Shown: one piece after another, positions 7,125 through 15,933 of the stretch
Layout: each line of letters begins with the position of its first letter
Numbering within the stretch: position 1 is the first letter of the stretch
Position numbers and translations under genes: made by a program
DNA from: an uncultured Clostridia bacterium
GTDB lineage: Bacteria; Bacillota; Clostridia; TANB77; CAG-508
Assembly (NCBI GenBank): GCA_944386715.1
Contig: CALXCD010000012.1
Span: forward strand, 1-42,744
Length of the DNA: 42,744 nt
Direction: 5' to 3'
Notes under the pieces: generated by a model
Seen by the model: only the letters and a program-made list of their open reading frames with translations
Told to the model about the DNA's origin: nothing
Database searches by the model: none

Positions 7125-9692
7125 TTATTTTGTTATCCATTTCACTAAATTTAAATTAGCTGGTTCTAAAATCATTTCGTGTTTTGGCATAACTCTAAAT
7201 GTATAACCATAATTTCCACCTGTTGTTAATTCTATTTTAGCTGTATAATAATATTTTTTAGCTTCCTCATCTTCATCCGTCAATTTCATTGGAATAATAC
7301 TTACATTTTCTACTACTCCATTTTCCAATATTTTTCCATAATATACCTCTACTTGTACATTTTCTGGACTAATATTAGGAAGTTCAACTTCACAAGCCAC
7401 CTCAATATTATTTCCTGCATCAATTACAATATTATCTAAATTATTAACTTGTGTGATTTTCACATCTTTCCAGTTAACATACAAATCTTTTTTCCAAGAA
7501 TTATATGCTGCAACATTATCTACATCACTATAATATTTTTTTGTTAAATTACATAATGGAATGTATAACTGACTCGTGTAATCTACCAACATTCTAGATG
7601 TACTATATTTTCCACCTGTTGTAATAATAGAATTTTTCATCATTTCCATCCATTTTTTAGAAATTCCATTTTTATCTTTTTCATAATACATTGGAATAAT
7701 TTTATCTTCTAAAGTTTTATAAATACTTTGGCTATCTGCTACATCTTGTGCCTCATAAGAATCATATTCTGCATTTGTCCCTATTGTCCATCCGTTATTT
7801 TGTGTATATCCTTCAGCCCACCATCCATCTAATACGCTAAAATTAATAACACCATTAACAGATGCCTTTTGTCCACTGGTTCCTGAAGCTTCCATTGGTC
7901 TTCTTGGATTATTAAGCCAAACATCAACTCCACTAATCAAATAACGAGACATGGCAATATTATAGTTTTCTAATAAGAATATTTTCCCTTTAAATTGTGG
8001 CATCATAGATATTTCATGAATATATTTTATTAAATCTTGTCCTTCTTTGTCTGCAGGATGGGCTTTTCCTGCAAAGATTAATTGTACTGGTTTATCTGCA
8101 TGGTTTAATATTTGTGTTATTCTTTCCAAATCTTTAAAAATTAAAGTAGCACGTTTATAAGTTGCAAATCTTCTAGCAAATCCTATTGTTAAAGCATCTG
8201 GATTCAATTTAGAAACAATGTCATTAATTTCATCATAATGATATCCAGAACGTCTTAATCTCTCTGTTGTCGATGTTTTTACCAATTTTAATAATTTTTC
8301 TTTTCTATCATTATGTACTTTCCAAAGTTTGTCATCTGGAATGTTGTTGATTTTTTCCCATACATGTTGTTGATGAATATTATCTTGCCAATATGGTATT
8401 AAATATTTATTAAATAATTCTTTCATTTTAGGAGAAAGCCATGAACAAGTATGAATACCATTTGTAACATAAGTAATAGGTGCTTCATTAGCTGCTATTT
8501 CTGGCCATATTTCCCCAAATAATTCTCTAGAAACTGCTCCATGAAGTTTACTTACTCCATTTTTCTTTCCTGCAATTTTTAATGCTAAAATTCCCATATT
8601 AAATCCAGGTTCTAAATCTGTCGTTGGCTTCATTCCCAATTTTAAAAACTCTTCTCTATTTAATCCTAATCTTGGCCAAAATTCTTTAAAATATTTTTCT
8701 ACTAATGCTATTGGGAAAATATCATTTCCAGCTGGTACTGGTGTATGGGTTGTAAATACTGTTTTAGAAGTAACAATATCTCTTGCCACTTCAAAAGAAA
8801 CTTGTTTTTCTTTGATAACATTTTTAATCAATTCTAAAGTTAAGAATGCAGAATGTCCCTCATTCATATGGTAAATAGTAGGGTTTAAACCCAATGTCTT
8901 TGTTAATAGATTCACTCCTGCCATACCTAGAACAACTTCTTGTCTAATTCTCATTTCTTGGTCTCCACCATATAATCTTAAAGTTACATCTCTGTCTTCT
9001 TCATTATTTTTATCAATATCAGAATCTAATAAATACAAAGTAACTCTACCAACATTTACCTGCCATACTTTTAAATATAATCTTCTTTTTGGGAATTTAA
9101 CATAAATAGTTAAATCATCCCCTTTTTCGTCTTTTACAGGATGTATTGGTAAATCATATAAATCTATATTATGATATTCTGTTTCTTGCTGTCCATATCC
9201 ATTTATTTTTTGTTGAAAATATCCATTTTTATATAATAATCCCACTGCTACTAATGGTATTCCTAAATCACTTGCTGATTTTAAGTGATCTCCTGATAAA
9301 ATTCCTAATCCTCCTGAATAAATAGGAATCGTCTCATCTAATCCATATTCTGCTGAAAAATAAGCAATTAAATCATTTTTATTTTCTGGATATTTATTCG
9401 CAAACCATGTATTTTTACTATTCATATAATTATCAAAATTTTCTGCTATTTTATCATACTCTTTTAAAAAGGATATATCTTTTATTACTTTTTCTAATCT
9501 TTCTTGTGACACTTGTTTTAAAAATTTAACAGGATTTTTATTACATTGTTCCCACAAATCCACATCTATTCTTTGAAATAATCTTAAAAATTCTGTATTC
9601 CAAGACCACCATAAATTATTTGCAATCTCAGATAATTTTCCTATTCTTTTTGGCAACTGTGGATTTACTGTAATTCTATTAAATACGTACAT
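7125..9692 (-). CDS. glgP: Alpha-glucan (glycogen) phosphorylase
   Basis: An 855-residue GT35 phosphorylase of the alpha-glucan family type, releasing glucose-1-phosphate from glycogen or maltodextrin. The N-terminus has the DUF3417-like segment (NLWWSWNTEFLRLFQRID), followed by SAEYGLDETIPIYSGGLGIL, THTPVPAGND and the pyridoxal-phosphate region EASGTSGQKASVNGVIN with VLDGWW. The last ~130 residues are a beta-rich extension. The start has AAGGAGGAAA. It is monocistronic, bounded by repeat copy 2 downstream. A glycogen reserve in a spore former is consistent with its presence, but no other glg gene is in the window. Confidence 0.93.
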   Translation of the reverse strand: MYVFNRITVNPQLPKRIGKLSEIANNLWWSWNTEFLRLFQRIDVDLWEQCNKNPVKFLKQVSQERLEKVIKDISFLKEYDKIAENFDNYMNSKNTWFANKYPENKNDLIAYFSAEYGLDETIPIYSGGLGILSGDHLKSASDLGIPLVAVGLLYKNGYFQQKINGYGQQETEYHNIDLYDLPIHPVKDEKGDDLTIYVKFPKRRLYLKVWQVNVGRVTLYLLDSDIDKNNEEDRDVTLRLYGGDQEMRIRQEVVLGMAGVNLLTKTLGLNPTIYHMNEGHSAFLTLELIKNVIKEKQVSFEVARDIVTSKTVFTTHTPVPAGNDIFPIALVEKYFKEFWPRLGLNREEFLKLGMKPTTDLEPGFNMGILALKIAGKKNGVSKLHGAVSRELFGEIWPEIAANEAPITYVTNGIHTCSWLSPKMKELFNKYLIPYWQDNIHQQHVWEKINNIPDDKLWKVHNDRKEKLLKLVKTSTTERLRRSGYHYDEINDIVSKLNPDALTIGFARRFATYKRATLIFKDLERITQILNHADKPVQLIFAGKAHPADKEGQDLIKYIHEISMMPQFKGKIFLLENYNIAMSRYLISGVDVWLNNPRRPMEASGTSGQKASVNGVINFSVLDGWWAEGYTQNNGWTIGTNAEYDSYEAQDVADSQSIYKTLEDKIIPMYYEKDKNGISKKWMEMMKNSIITTGGKYSTSRMLVDYTSQLYIPLCNLTKKYYSDVDNVAAYNSWKKDLYVNWKDVKITQVNNLDNIVIDAGNNIEVACEVELPNISPENVQVEVYYGKILENGVVENVSIIPMKLTDEDEEAKKYYYTAKIELTTGGNYGYTFRVMPKHEMILEPANLNLVKWITK

Positions 9693-9813
9693 TTTTTATT
9701 TCCTCCTTCGTATTTTTCTTGGTCTTTTTTCGATTGTAAATGATATCTATATTATCTATTAAATACGATTATTTGTCAAATGTTTTTGTGAATTTTTTTA
9801 GTAAGTTATCAAT

Positions 9814-9837
9814 GGAGACATTCTTTTTTGCAACTTG
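9814..9837 (+). repeat. Degenerate half-copy of the nested repeat end
   Basis: The sequence GGAGACATTCTTTTTTGCAA followed by CTT resembles the right half of the element's end hairpin (GGGACGTTCCTTTTTGGCAA then CTT), with a few substitutions and an offset. It overlaps the -35 of the murT promoter. No partner arm is visible nearby, so it looks like a decayed remnant. Confidence 0.55.
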
Positions 9838-9863
9838 CTACTTTTTTTTAATAATGTTATAAT
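9835..9863 (+). promoter_or_regulatory. Sigma-A type promoter of murT-gatD
   Basis: TTGCTA (9835-9840), a 17-base spacer and TATAAT (9858-9863), placed about 38 bases before the murT ATG. The -35 lies at the end of the repeat remnant. Confidence 0.65.
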
Positions 9864-9900
9864 AACTCTAATAATTTCAAATAACATTTGGGAGGAAAAA

Positions 9901-11217
9901 ATGAAAAACTTTTTTATCATATTAGCCATGAAAATAGTATATCTAGGATTAAAAATCTTAGGAAAAAATGGTGGAAATTTGCTTGGAAAAATTGCCTATG
10001 ATTGGAATCCTAACATTTTTCGTTACTTTAAAATAAATTGCCCTATTATTGCTGTTACTGCAACCAATGGAAAAACGATGACAAATAATGCCATTGGATA
10101 TGTATTCCAAGAAGCAGGAAAAAAAGTAATTAGTAATACAGAAGGTAATAATATGGAAACTGGAATTTTATCTACTTTACTAAAACATTGTTCTTTAACT
10201 GGTAAAATAAAAGCAGATTATCTTGTATTTGAAGTAGATGAAGGTTATGTTCCTGTTGTTTTTAAAGATTTAAAATTAGACACTTTAGTCATTCTAGATT
10301 TCTTTAGAGACCAATTAGATAGAAATGGAGAAGTGGAATCTTTAATTTTAAGAATTAACGAATTTTTAAAAACTTATTCCGGAAATCTCATTTTAAATAA
10401 TGACGACCCAAATGTTGCAAGATTAGGACATGCTAATCCTAATAATTCTAATGTTTATTATTTTAGTGTAGAAAAATACGAACATGCAACAGAGAAAATA
10501 AAAGAAGCTGGAGAAGGAAAATTTTGCCCATTTTGTAATACTCGTATTGAATATGAATATTATCAATACTCTCATATCGGAAAATTCCATTGTCCTAACT
10601 GTAACTTTGGAAATAATGATATCTATAAAATAGCCACTAACATAGATTTGAAAAATCGTACTTTCCAAGTAGATGGCATTACCTATCAAACTAAATTTAA
10701 TAGTATTTACAATATATATAATTTTGTGGCTGTCATTACTTGTGCTAGCTTATATCAAATAGATACCCAAATCCTTCAAAAAGCTATTGCAAATTTCGTT
10801 TTAAATAATGGTAGATTAGAAGAACTTTCCATCCAAAATATACCTACTATCATTAATTTAGCAAAAAACCCAACAGGTGCTAATGTTAGTCTAAGAATTT
10901 TAAATGAAGATGACACCGAAAAAGAATTATTATTTGTATTAAATGATAATATGGCAGATGGCTTTGATGTTTCTTGGATATGGGATATTAATTTTGATAC
11001 TTTAAATCATGTTTCCCGTATCGTCACATCTGGTACAAGAGCATATGATATTGCCATTCGAATCAAAACTGCTGGATTTGACGTCCATAAAATAGAACCA
11101 TACTTAGACCTAAATGAAGCTGTAAAAGCATTATATCAAACCAATATTAAAAAATATGTTATTGCAAATTACACCTCTTTACAACCAACTAGAAATGAAA
11201 TCTTAAAATTATCATAA
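9901..11217 (+). CDS. murT: Lipid II isoglutaminyl synthase, MurT subunit
   Basis: A 438-residue Mur-ligase-like protein starting at the ATG at 9901 with GGGAGG upstream. It has the ATP loop ATNGKT (residues 54-59), the MurT-specific Cys4 zinc ribbon (CPFCNTRIEYEYYQ...HCPNCNF, about 206-235) and the C-terminal DUF1727 region ending in the Asp-containing DVHKIEPYLDLNEA segment. With GatD it amidates the D-Glu of lipid II to D-isoglutamine. gatD follows 14 bp later, so they form an operon. Confidence 0.94.
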   Translation: MKNFFIILAMKIVYLGLKILGKNGGNLLGKIAYDWNPNIFRYFKINCPIIAVTATNGKTMTNNAIGYVFQEAGKKVISNTEGNNMETGILSTLLKHCSLTGKIKADYLVFEVDEGYVPVVFKDLKLDTLVILDFFRDQLDRNGEVESLILRINEFLKTYSGNLILNNDDPNVARLGHANPNNSNVYYFSVEKYEHATEKIKEAGEGKFCPFCNTRIEYEYYQYSHIGKFHCPNCNFGNNDIYKIATNIDLKNRTFQVDGITYQTKFNSIYNIYNFVAVITCASLYQIDTQILQKAIANFVLNNGRLEELSIQNIPTIINLAKNPTGANVSLRILNEDDTEKELLFVLNDNMADGFDVSWIWDINFDTLNHVSRIVTSGTRAYDIAIRIKTAGFDVHKIEPYLDLNEAVKALYQTNIKKYVIANYTSLQPTRNEILKLS

Positions 11218-11231
11218 GGAGATAAAGGAAT

Positions 11232-11979
11232 ATGAAAGAACTAAAAATATTATATTTATATCCTGATATTTTAGAACTTTATGGAGATTTTGGAAACATC
11301 CAAGTTCTACAATATCGATTAGAGAAACGTGGTTTTAAGGCTACGATAGAGCCTTACTCTATTGGAGATACTCCACCCAACTTCAAAGATTATGACCTAG
11401 TTTTTGCAGGTCGGTGGTGCAGACCAAGAACAAAGTATTCTAGCCAAAGATTTAATTCAATACAAAGACAATATTAAAGAAGCTGTAAAAGAAGGTGTAT
11501 TTTTCCTTTTAATCTGTGGTGCTTATCAACTTTTCGGAAAATATTATAAAGATGTGGAAGGAAATATCATACCTGGACTAGAAATATTTGACTATTACAC
11601 AGAAGCCATTCTAGATAGAAAAAAAAGATGTATTGGTAATATTGTTATTGAAGTTTCTTTAAATGATATCAAAACAAAAATTATTGGATTTGAAAATCAT
11701 GGTGGACAAACTTTTGATATTGATACTCCTTTTGGTGATGTTTTACTAGGAAATGGAAATAAATTTGGAGATAACAAAGAAGGATTTTTCTTACCTAATG
11801 TCATTGCTACCTACCTACATGGTCCTCTACTTTCTAAAAATCCTGAACTTAGTGATTATATTATTCAATATTGTTTGAAAAGAAAATATCAAGAAGAAAT
11901 CATTTTAGAACCTTTGGATGATTCTTTTGAAAATTTATGCAGAAAACAATTAATAGAAAGATTTCTAAAAAATAATTAA
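11232..11979 (+). CDS. gatD: Lipid II isoglutaminyl synthase, glutaminase subunit GatD, +1 recoded at CGG
   Basis: Codons 1-60 from the ATG at 11232 encode the N-terminal half up to DYDLVFAG. Codon 61 is CGG (11412-11414). Skipping C11412 gives GGADQEQSILAK and continues to the TAA ending at 11979, 248 residues in total. With the skip, FAGGGADQEQ matches the family GGGxDxEQ motif at its usual spacing, and the glutaminase nucleophile in LLICGAY becomes Cys95 and the His in ATYLHGPLL falls in the right place. Without it the protein would stop after 81 residues. It supplies ammonia to MurT. The partner murT is intact, which argues for a working gene. Confidence 0.9.
11412..11415 (+). other. CGG +1 recoding site in gatD (CGGT)
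   Basis: The zero frame reads GCA GGT CGG TGG TGC; the family-consistent reading is GCA GGT (C) GGT GGT GCA. The restored residue is the conserved Gly of the GGG motif. Confidence 0.88.
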
Positions 11980-12060
11980 AATTTCTTTTAAAAAGCACTA
12001 TCATTTATTTTACAAATAGTAATTATCCTAAAAAGCTAAACATGTGGCTTACAAACAACA

Positions 12061-12107
12061 AAATAAAACCAGATTAATTTGAAAAACTCTAAAATCTGGT
12101 TTTATTT
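12061..12107. terminator. Bidirectional terminator between gatD and nrdG
   Basis: A perfect 15-bp inverted repeat AAATAAAACCAGATT / AATCTGGTTTTATTT with a 17-base loop, placed between convergent gatD and nrdG, with A- and T-rich flanks on each side. Confidence 0.8.
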
Positions 12108-12138
12108 TATCTTATTTCTAAATCAATTTTATCTACTT

Positions 12139-12660
12139 CTATAAATTAAAATCTACTGTTTTATGTTCTTTTAAACTTTCTGGAACATCGATAATCCTTT
12201 GATTAGAAGAACCTCTAAATCTAAGACTCAAATCCTTTTTATCTTCTTCAAATTTACCATCAACCATAACATCTATATATTTCAATAACTCTTTTGTTGT
12301 TTCATTTTCTTTTGCCATCTCTCCCACTACTTCTTTTTCAAAATCAAAACCTGTATAGCACCATATATTTTTATCTGGAAATTTTTCTTTTACTTTTTTT
12401 ACTAATGGCAATAACCCTTCTTGATTTTGTTTTTCCAGTGGTTCTCCTCCTAAGAGAGATAAACCAGAAATATAGTCATGGTCTAAATAATTAATAACTT
12501 GATCGATTTGCTTTTCTGTAAATTTATTACCATATTCAAAATCCCATGCACATCTATTAAAACATCCTTTACAATGGTGATTACATCCGCTAACAAATAC
12601 AGATACCCTTACACCTTCTCCATTTGCTACATCCACTTTTTTTATATCTGCATAATTCAT
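12139..12660 (-). CDS. nrdG: Anaerobic ribonucleotide reductase activating protein
   Basis: A 173-residue radical-SAM enzyme that installs the glycyl radical on NrdD. The [4Fe-4S] motif is in VFVSGCNHHCKGCFNRCAW (CxxxCxxC); the LLGGEPL and IWCYTGFDFE motifs follow. AGGGGAG precedes the ATG. It lies 100 bp downstream of nrdD on the same strand, with a hairpin between them (12710-12749). Confidence 0.95.
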   Translation of the reverse strand: MNYADIKKVDVANGEGVRVSVFVSGCNHHCKGCFNRCAWDFEYGNKFTEKQIDQVINYLDHDYISGLSLLGGEPLEKQNQEGLLPLVKKVKEKFPDKNIWCYTGFDFEKEVVGEMAKENETTKELLKYIDVMVDGKFEEDKKDLSLRFRGSSNQRIIDVPESLKEHKTVDFNL

Positions 12661-12709
12661 TTTTCTGCTCCCCTTTTGAAATATTTTAAAGTATTCTTAA
12701 TCATATCTC

Positions 12710-12749
12710 AAAGTGAACCGTTTTACTTATTTTGAGCGGTTCACTTTTT
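12710..12749 (-). terminator. Hairpin between nrdD and nrdG
   Basis: AAAGTGAACCG and CGGTTCACTTT form an 11-bp stem with a loop of about 16 bases. Read in the gene direction it is followed only by TTTGAG, so it is a weak terminator, processing site or attenuator that would lower nrdG relative to nrdD. Confidence 0.55.
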
Positions 12750-12760
12750 AACCGATTTTA

Positions 12761-14887
12761 TTATAAATGCATTACTCTTTGCTTTATTTCTTTTGTCTTT
12801 CCTGCATTCCAGAAGTTTTCTCCTAAATATCCACATGTTCTTCTTACTACTGTCATTTTAGAATGGTCTTTATTGCCACAATTTGGACATTCCCATTCAT
12901 TATCTTTATTTAATACAATTTCTCCATCAAAACCACAAACATGACAATAATCAGATTTTGTATTAAATTCAGCATATTGGATATTATCGTAAATAAATTT
13001 AACAGCTGTTTCTAAGGCATCAATATTTTTCTGCATATTTGGTATTTCGATATAAGATATTGCTCCTCCTGAAGATATTTTTTGGAATTCACTTTCAAAT
13101 CCTAATTTTTCAAAAGCATCAATTTTTTCTCTTACATCTACATGATATGAATTTGTATAATATCCTTTATCTGTTACATCTTTAATGGTACCAAATCTTT
13201 CTTTATCAATTCTAGCAAATTTATAACATAAACTTTCTGCTGGTGTACCATATAATGCAAAACCGATATTCGTTTCTTCTTTCCATCTATTTACGGTTTC
13301 TCTTAAATGTTTCATCACTCTTATTGCAAAATCATGTCCTTCTGGAGTTGTATGTGATACTCCTTTCATTACTTTTGTCATCTCATAAACACCTATATAT
13401 CCAAGAGAAATAGTAGAATATCCTCCATATAATAACTTGTCTATTTTTTCTCCTTTAGCTAATCTTGCAACAGCACCATATTGCCAGTGAATTGGACTGA
13501 TATCAGAATGTGTTCCTAGTAATGCATAATGTCTACACATTAAAGCTTCCTTACATAATTCCAATCTTTCATCTAATAATTTCCAAAATTTATCTTCATC
13601 TCCGTCAGCTACAATTGCTACTTGTGGTAAATTAATACTAACTACACCTTGATTAAATCTTCCCTCAAATTTATAATTACCATTTTCATCTTTCCAAGGT
13701 GATAAGAAACTTCTACATCCCATTGGACTAAATACATTACCTTCATAATTTTCTTTCATTTTTTTAGCAGAAATATAATCTGGATACATTCTCTTTGCTG
13801 AACATTTAACTGCTAGCTTAGTTAGATAATCATATTTTCCACCTTTTAAACAATTAAATTCATCTAATACATATACCAATTTTGGAAATGCTGGTGTTAC
13901 ATATACTCCTGCTTCATTTTTGATTCCTTCATATCTTTGTCTCAACACTTCCTCGATTATCATTGCATTTTCTTTAATATAAGGATCATCTTCTTCTAAA
14001 TGCAAGAATAGAGTCACAAATGGAGATTGTCCATTCGTTGTCATCAATGTATTGATTTGATATTGAATTGTTTGTACTCCTGCTTTTAATTCTGCTTTCA
14101 ATCTATCTTGTACTAAATCTTCTATAATATCATCAGACAATTTTCCTTTATATTTTTTCTCTATTTCTGCTTTGAATTTATTATAGCTTTTCCTTAAATA
14201 TTTACCCAAATGTTTTAAATCTACGGATTGTCCACCATATTGATTACTTGCTACTGCTGCAATAATTTGCGTCGTAACAGTACATGCTACTTGGAAACTT
14301 TTTGGGCTCTCTATCATCTTACCATTCATAACAGTTCCATTATCTAACATATCTGATATATTAATTAAACAACAATTAAAAATTGGTTGTATAAAATAAT
14401 CCGCATCATGGAAATGTAAAACCCCTTCATTATCCGCCTTCACTATTTTTTCAGGAAGTAACAATCTTTTTGTTAAATCTCTTGACACTTCTCCTGCTAT
14501 ATAATCTCTTTGTGTAGAAGCAAGTAAAGTATTTTTATTTGAATTCTCTTCTGCTAATTCTTTATTTTCATTTTTAATTAAACCTAAAATAGACTCATCT
14601 GTTGTATTTTGCTTTCTAACTAATGCTCTTGTATATCTATATACAATATATTTTTTAGCTAATTCATATTTTTGGATTTCCATCAATTTTTCTTCTATAA
14701 TATCTTGAATATCTTCCACTAAAATTCTTTTTTTACCTAAATCTTCAACATATTGAATAATATCTTTAATTTCTTGCTTAGTTGCTCTTTCCTTAGATTT
14801 TACCTCTTGATTTGCTTTTTCGATTGCTACTGCTATTTTTTCTCTATCATAATCTACAGCTCTACCATCCCTTTTAATAACTTTCAT
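12761..14887 (-). CDS. nrdD: Anaerobic (class III) ribonucleoside-triphosphate reductase
   Basis: A 708-residue glycyl-radical enzyme making dNTPs without oxygen. It has an N-terminal ATP-cone (VIKRDGRAVDYDREKI), the finger-loop region (NIGFALYGTPAESLCYKFAR), a C-terminal zinc site (YCHVCGFDGE...CPNCGNKD) and the radical site RRTCGYLGENFWNAGKTKE. Length is normal. AGGAGG lies before the ATG. Its promoter carries a palindrome identical to that of the divergent Crp/Fnr gene. Confidence 0.97.
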   Translation of the reverse strand: MKVIKRDGRAVDYDREKIAVAIEKANQEVKSKERATKQEIKDIIQYVEDLGKKRILVEDIQDIIEEKLMEIQKYELAKKYIVYRYTRALVRKQNTTDESILGLIKNENKELAEENSNKNTLLASTQRDYIAGEVSRDLTKRLLLPEKIVKADNEGVLHFHDADYFIQPIFNCCLINISDMLDNGTVMNGKMIESPKSFQVACTVTTQIIAAVASNQYGGQSVDLKHLGKYLRKSYNKFKAEIEKKYKGKLSDDIIEDLVQDRLKAELKAGVQTIQYQINTLMTTNGQSPFVTLFLHLEEDDPYIKENAMIIEEVLRQRYEGIKNEAGVYVTPAFPKLVYVLDEFNCLKGGKYDYLTKLAVKCSAKRMYPDYISAKKMKENYEGNVFSPMGCRSFLSPWKDENGNYKFEGRFNQGVVSINLPQVAIVADGDEDKFWKLLDERLELCKEALMCRHYALLGTHSDISPIHWQYGAVARLAKGEKIDKLLYGGYSTISLGYIGVYEMTKVMKGVSHTTPEGHDFAIRVMKHLRETVNRWKEETNIGFALYGTPAESLCYKFARIDKERFGTIKDVTDKGYYTNSYHVDVREKIDAFEKLGFESEFQKISSGGAISYIEIPNMQKNIDALETAVKFIYDNIQYAEFNTKSDYCHVCGFDGEIVLNKDNEWECPNCGNKDHSKMTVVRRTCGYLGENFWNAGKTKEIKQRVMHL

Positions 14888-14923
14888 TTTATTTTTCCTC
14901 CTTTAATTTGCTGTAGTTATTAT

Positions 14924-14952
14924 ATATTAAGATTTGAGTTTTTCTGTTGCAA
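14924..14952 (-). promoter_or_regulatory. nrdD promoter with palindromic operator
   Basis: On the minus strand: TTGCAA (14952-14947), a 17-base spacer, TAATAT (14929-14924). The -35 is the right half of the 16-bp palindrome TGTTGCAAAAGCAACA at 14945-14960 (GTTGC-4-GCAAC). A regulator bound there would cover the -35. Confidence 0.72.
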
Positions 14953-14960
14953 AAGCAACA
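14945..14960. promoter_or_regulatory. Crp/Fnr-type operator, nrdD side
   Basis: TGTTGCAAAAGCAACA, a perfect 6-4-6 palindrome. Its inner 14 bases GTTGCAAAAGCAAC are identical to the site at 15237-15250 in front of the Crp/Fnr-family gene. Confidence 0.75.
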
Positions 14961-15235
14961 AATTATTTTGTTTTTCATTTTGTTATGTTGAATACGGCTT
15001 ATTTACTACTATTGCACTTATATTACAATTTTATTACAAATATATTACAAATAAAAAGCATGTAAATTATAAACATTTTATAGTTTCCTACTATTTTTTA
15101 AACATATTATGTCATATTAGATTTTATCATCTAACATTTTTGTTACTCGTTAATAGTTTTTACTCATCGCACTCAAAAGTATCCATTTTAAAATCATTAA
15201 GTAATAACGTCTTTTTATGAATTACAAACATTTTT

Positions 15236-15251
15236 AGTTGCAAAAGCAACA
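15236..15251. promoter_or_regulatory. Crp/Fnr-type operator, regulator side
   Basis: AGTTGCAAAAGCAACA contains the 14-bp palindrome GTTGCAAAAGCAAC (15237-15250), the second copy in the divergent region. Confidence 0.75.
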
Positions 15252-15266
15252 AATTTCTTATATAAT
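15238..15266 (+). promoter_or_regulatory. Promoter of the Crp/Fnr-family gene
   Basis: TTGCAA (15238-15243), a 17-base spacer, TATAAT (15261-15266). The -35 lies inside the operator palindrome, so autoregulation by steric block is likely. Confidence 0.75.
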
Positions 15267-15300
15267 AACTTTGTCCTTAATTTATATGGAGGTAAGATAA

Positions 15301-15933
15301 ATGATTAGAAATTCAAATATAGATAATTTTTTATATGATTTTGAACATTCCTGTCAAAAAGTTCAAAAAAAGACATTTGCAAAGGGTGAAACAATAACAA
15401 GTTACATTGAAAAGAGAAATCAATTTTGTATTTTATTATCTGGAAATGCAGATTTAGTTAGATATGATTTAAACGGAAATAAAACCATTGTAGAACATTT
15501 TTCAAAAAACAATATTTTTGGTGAAGTATTCTATATTGTTACAACTAATAATGAATTATTAGTTGAAGCAAAGGAAAATTGTGAAGTACTCTTTTTTATT
15601 TATGATGATATTAATAAAAAATGCCAAAAGAATTGCAAATTTCATCAAACACTTACCCAATATCTACCTGAATTAATATTAAGTAAAGTAATAGATTTAA
15701 ATATGCGTATAGAATTATTAACCAAACGCTCTATTAGGGATAAACTACTCAGCTATTTTTCTATTTTGTCTACAAGGAAATTAAGTACTAGCTTTGAATT
15801 ACCTTATTCTTTGACCGACCTGGCTGATTATTTAAGTATTGACCGTAGTGCCATGATGAGAGAACTTAAATTATTAAAAGAAGATGGATTTGTTACGAAA
15901 ACTGGAAACCGAATTACTTTAAACTATAAATAG
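15301..15933 (+). CDS. Crp/Fnr-family transcription regulator
   Basis: A 210-residue regulator with a cyclic-nucleotide-type beta-barrel sensor domain (residues ~15-120, with LLSGNADLVRYDLNGNKTIVEHFSKNNIFGE), a helical dimer interface and a C-terminal Crp-type helix-turn-helix (SLTDLADYLSIDRSAMMRELKLLKEDGFV, about 166-194). Two cysteines (KKCQKNCKFHQ) near the interface could bind a redox cofactor, but an Fnr cluster set is not evident. GGAGG precedes the ATG. Identical operators overlap its own -35 and that of nrdD, so it likely controls itself and anaerobic dNTP synthesis. Its stop TAG is the first triplet of repeat copy 3. Confidence 0.9.
   Translation: MIRNSNIDNFLYDFEHSCQKVQKKTFAKGETITSYIEKRNQFCILLSGNADLVRYDLNGNKTIVEHFSKNNIFGEVFYIVTTNNELLVEAKENCEVLFFIYDDINKKCQKNCKFHQTLTQYLPELILSKVIDLNMRIELLTKRSIRDKLLSYFSILSTRKLSTSFELPYSLTDLADYLSIDRSAMMRELKLLKEDGFVTKTGNRITLNYK

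Noticed and set aside
14753-15220. 155-residue plus-strand open frame between nrdD and the Crp/Fnr gene
   Set aside because: It overlaps nrdD antisense and the promoter region, is very Phe/Tyr/Cys-rich in the way of antisense AT-rich frames, and lacks a ribosome binding site.
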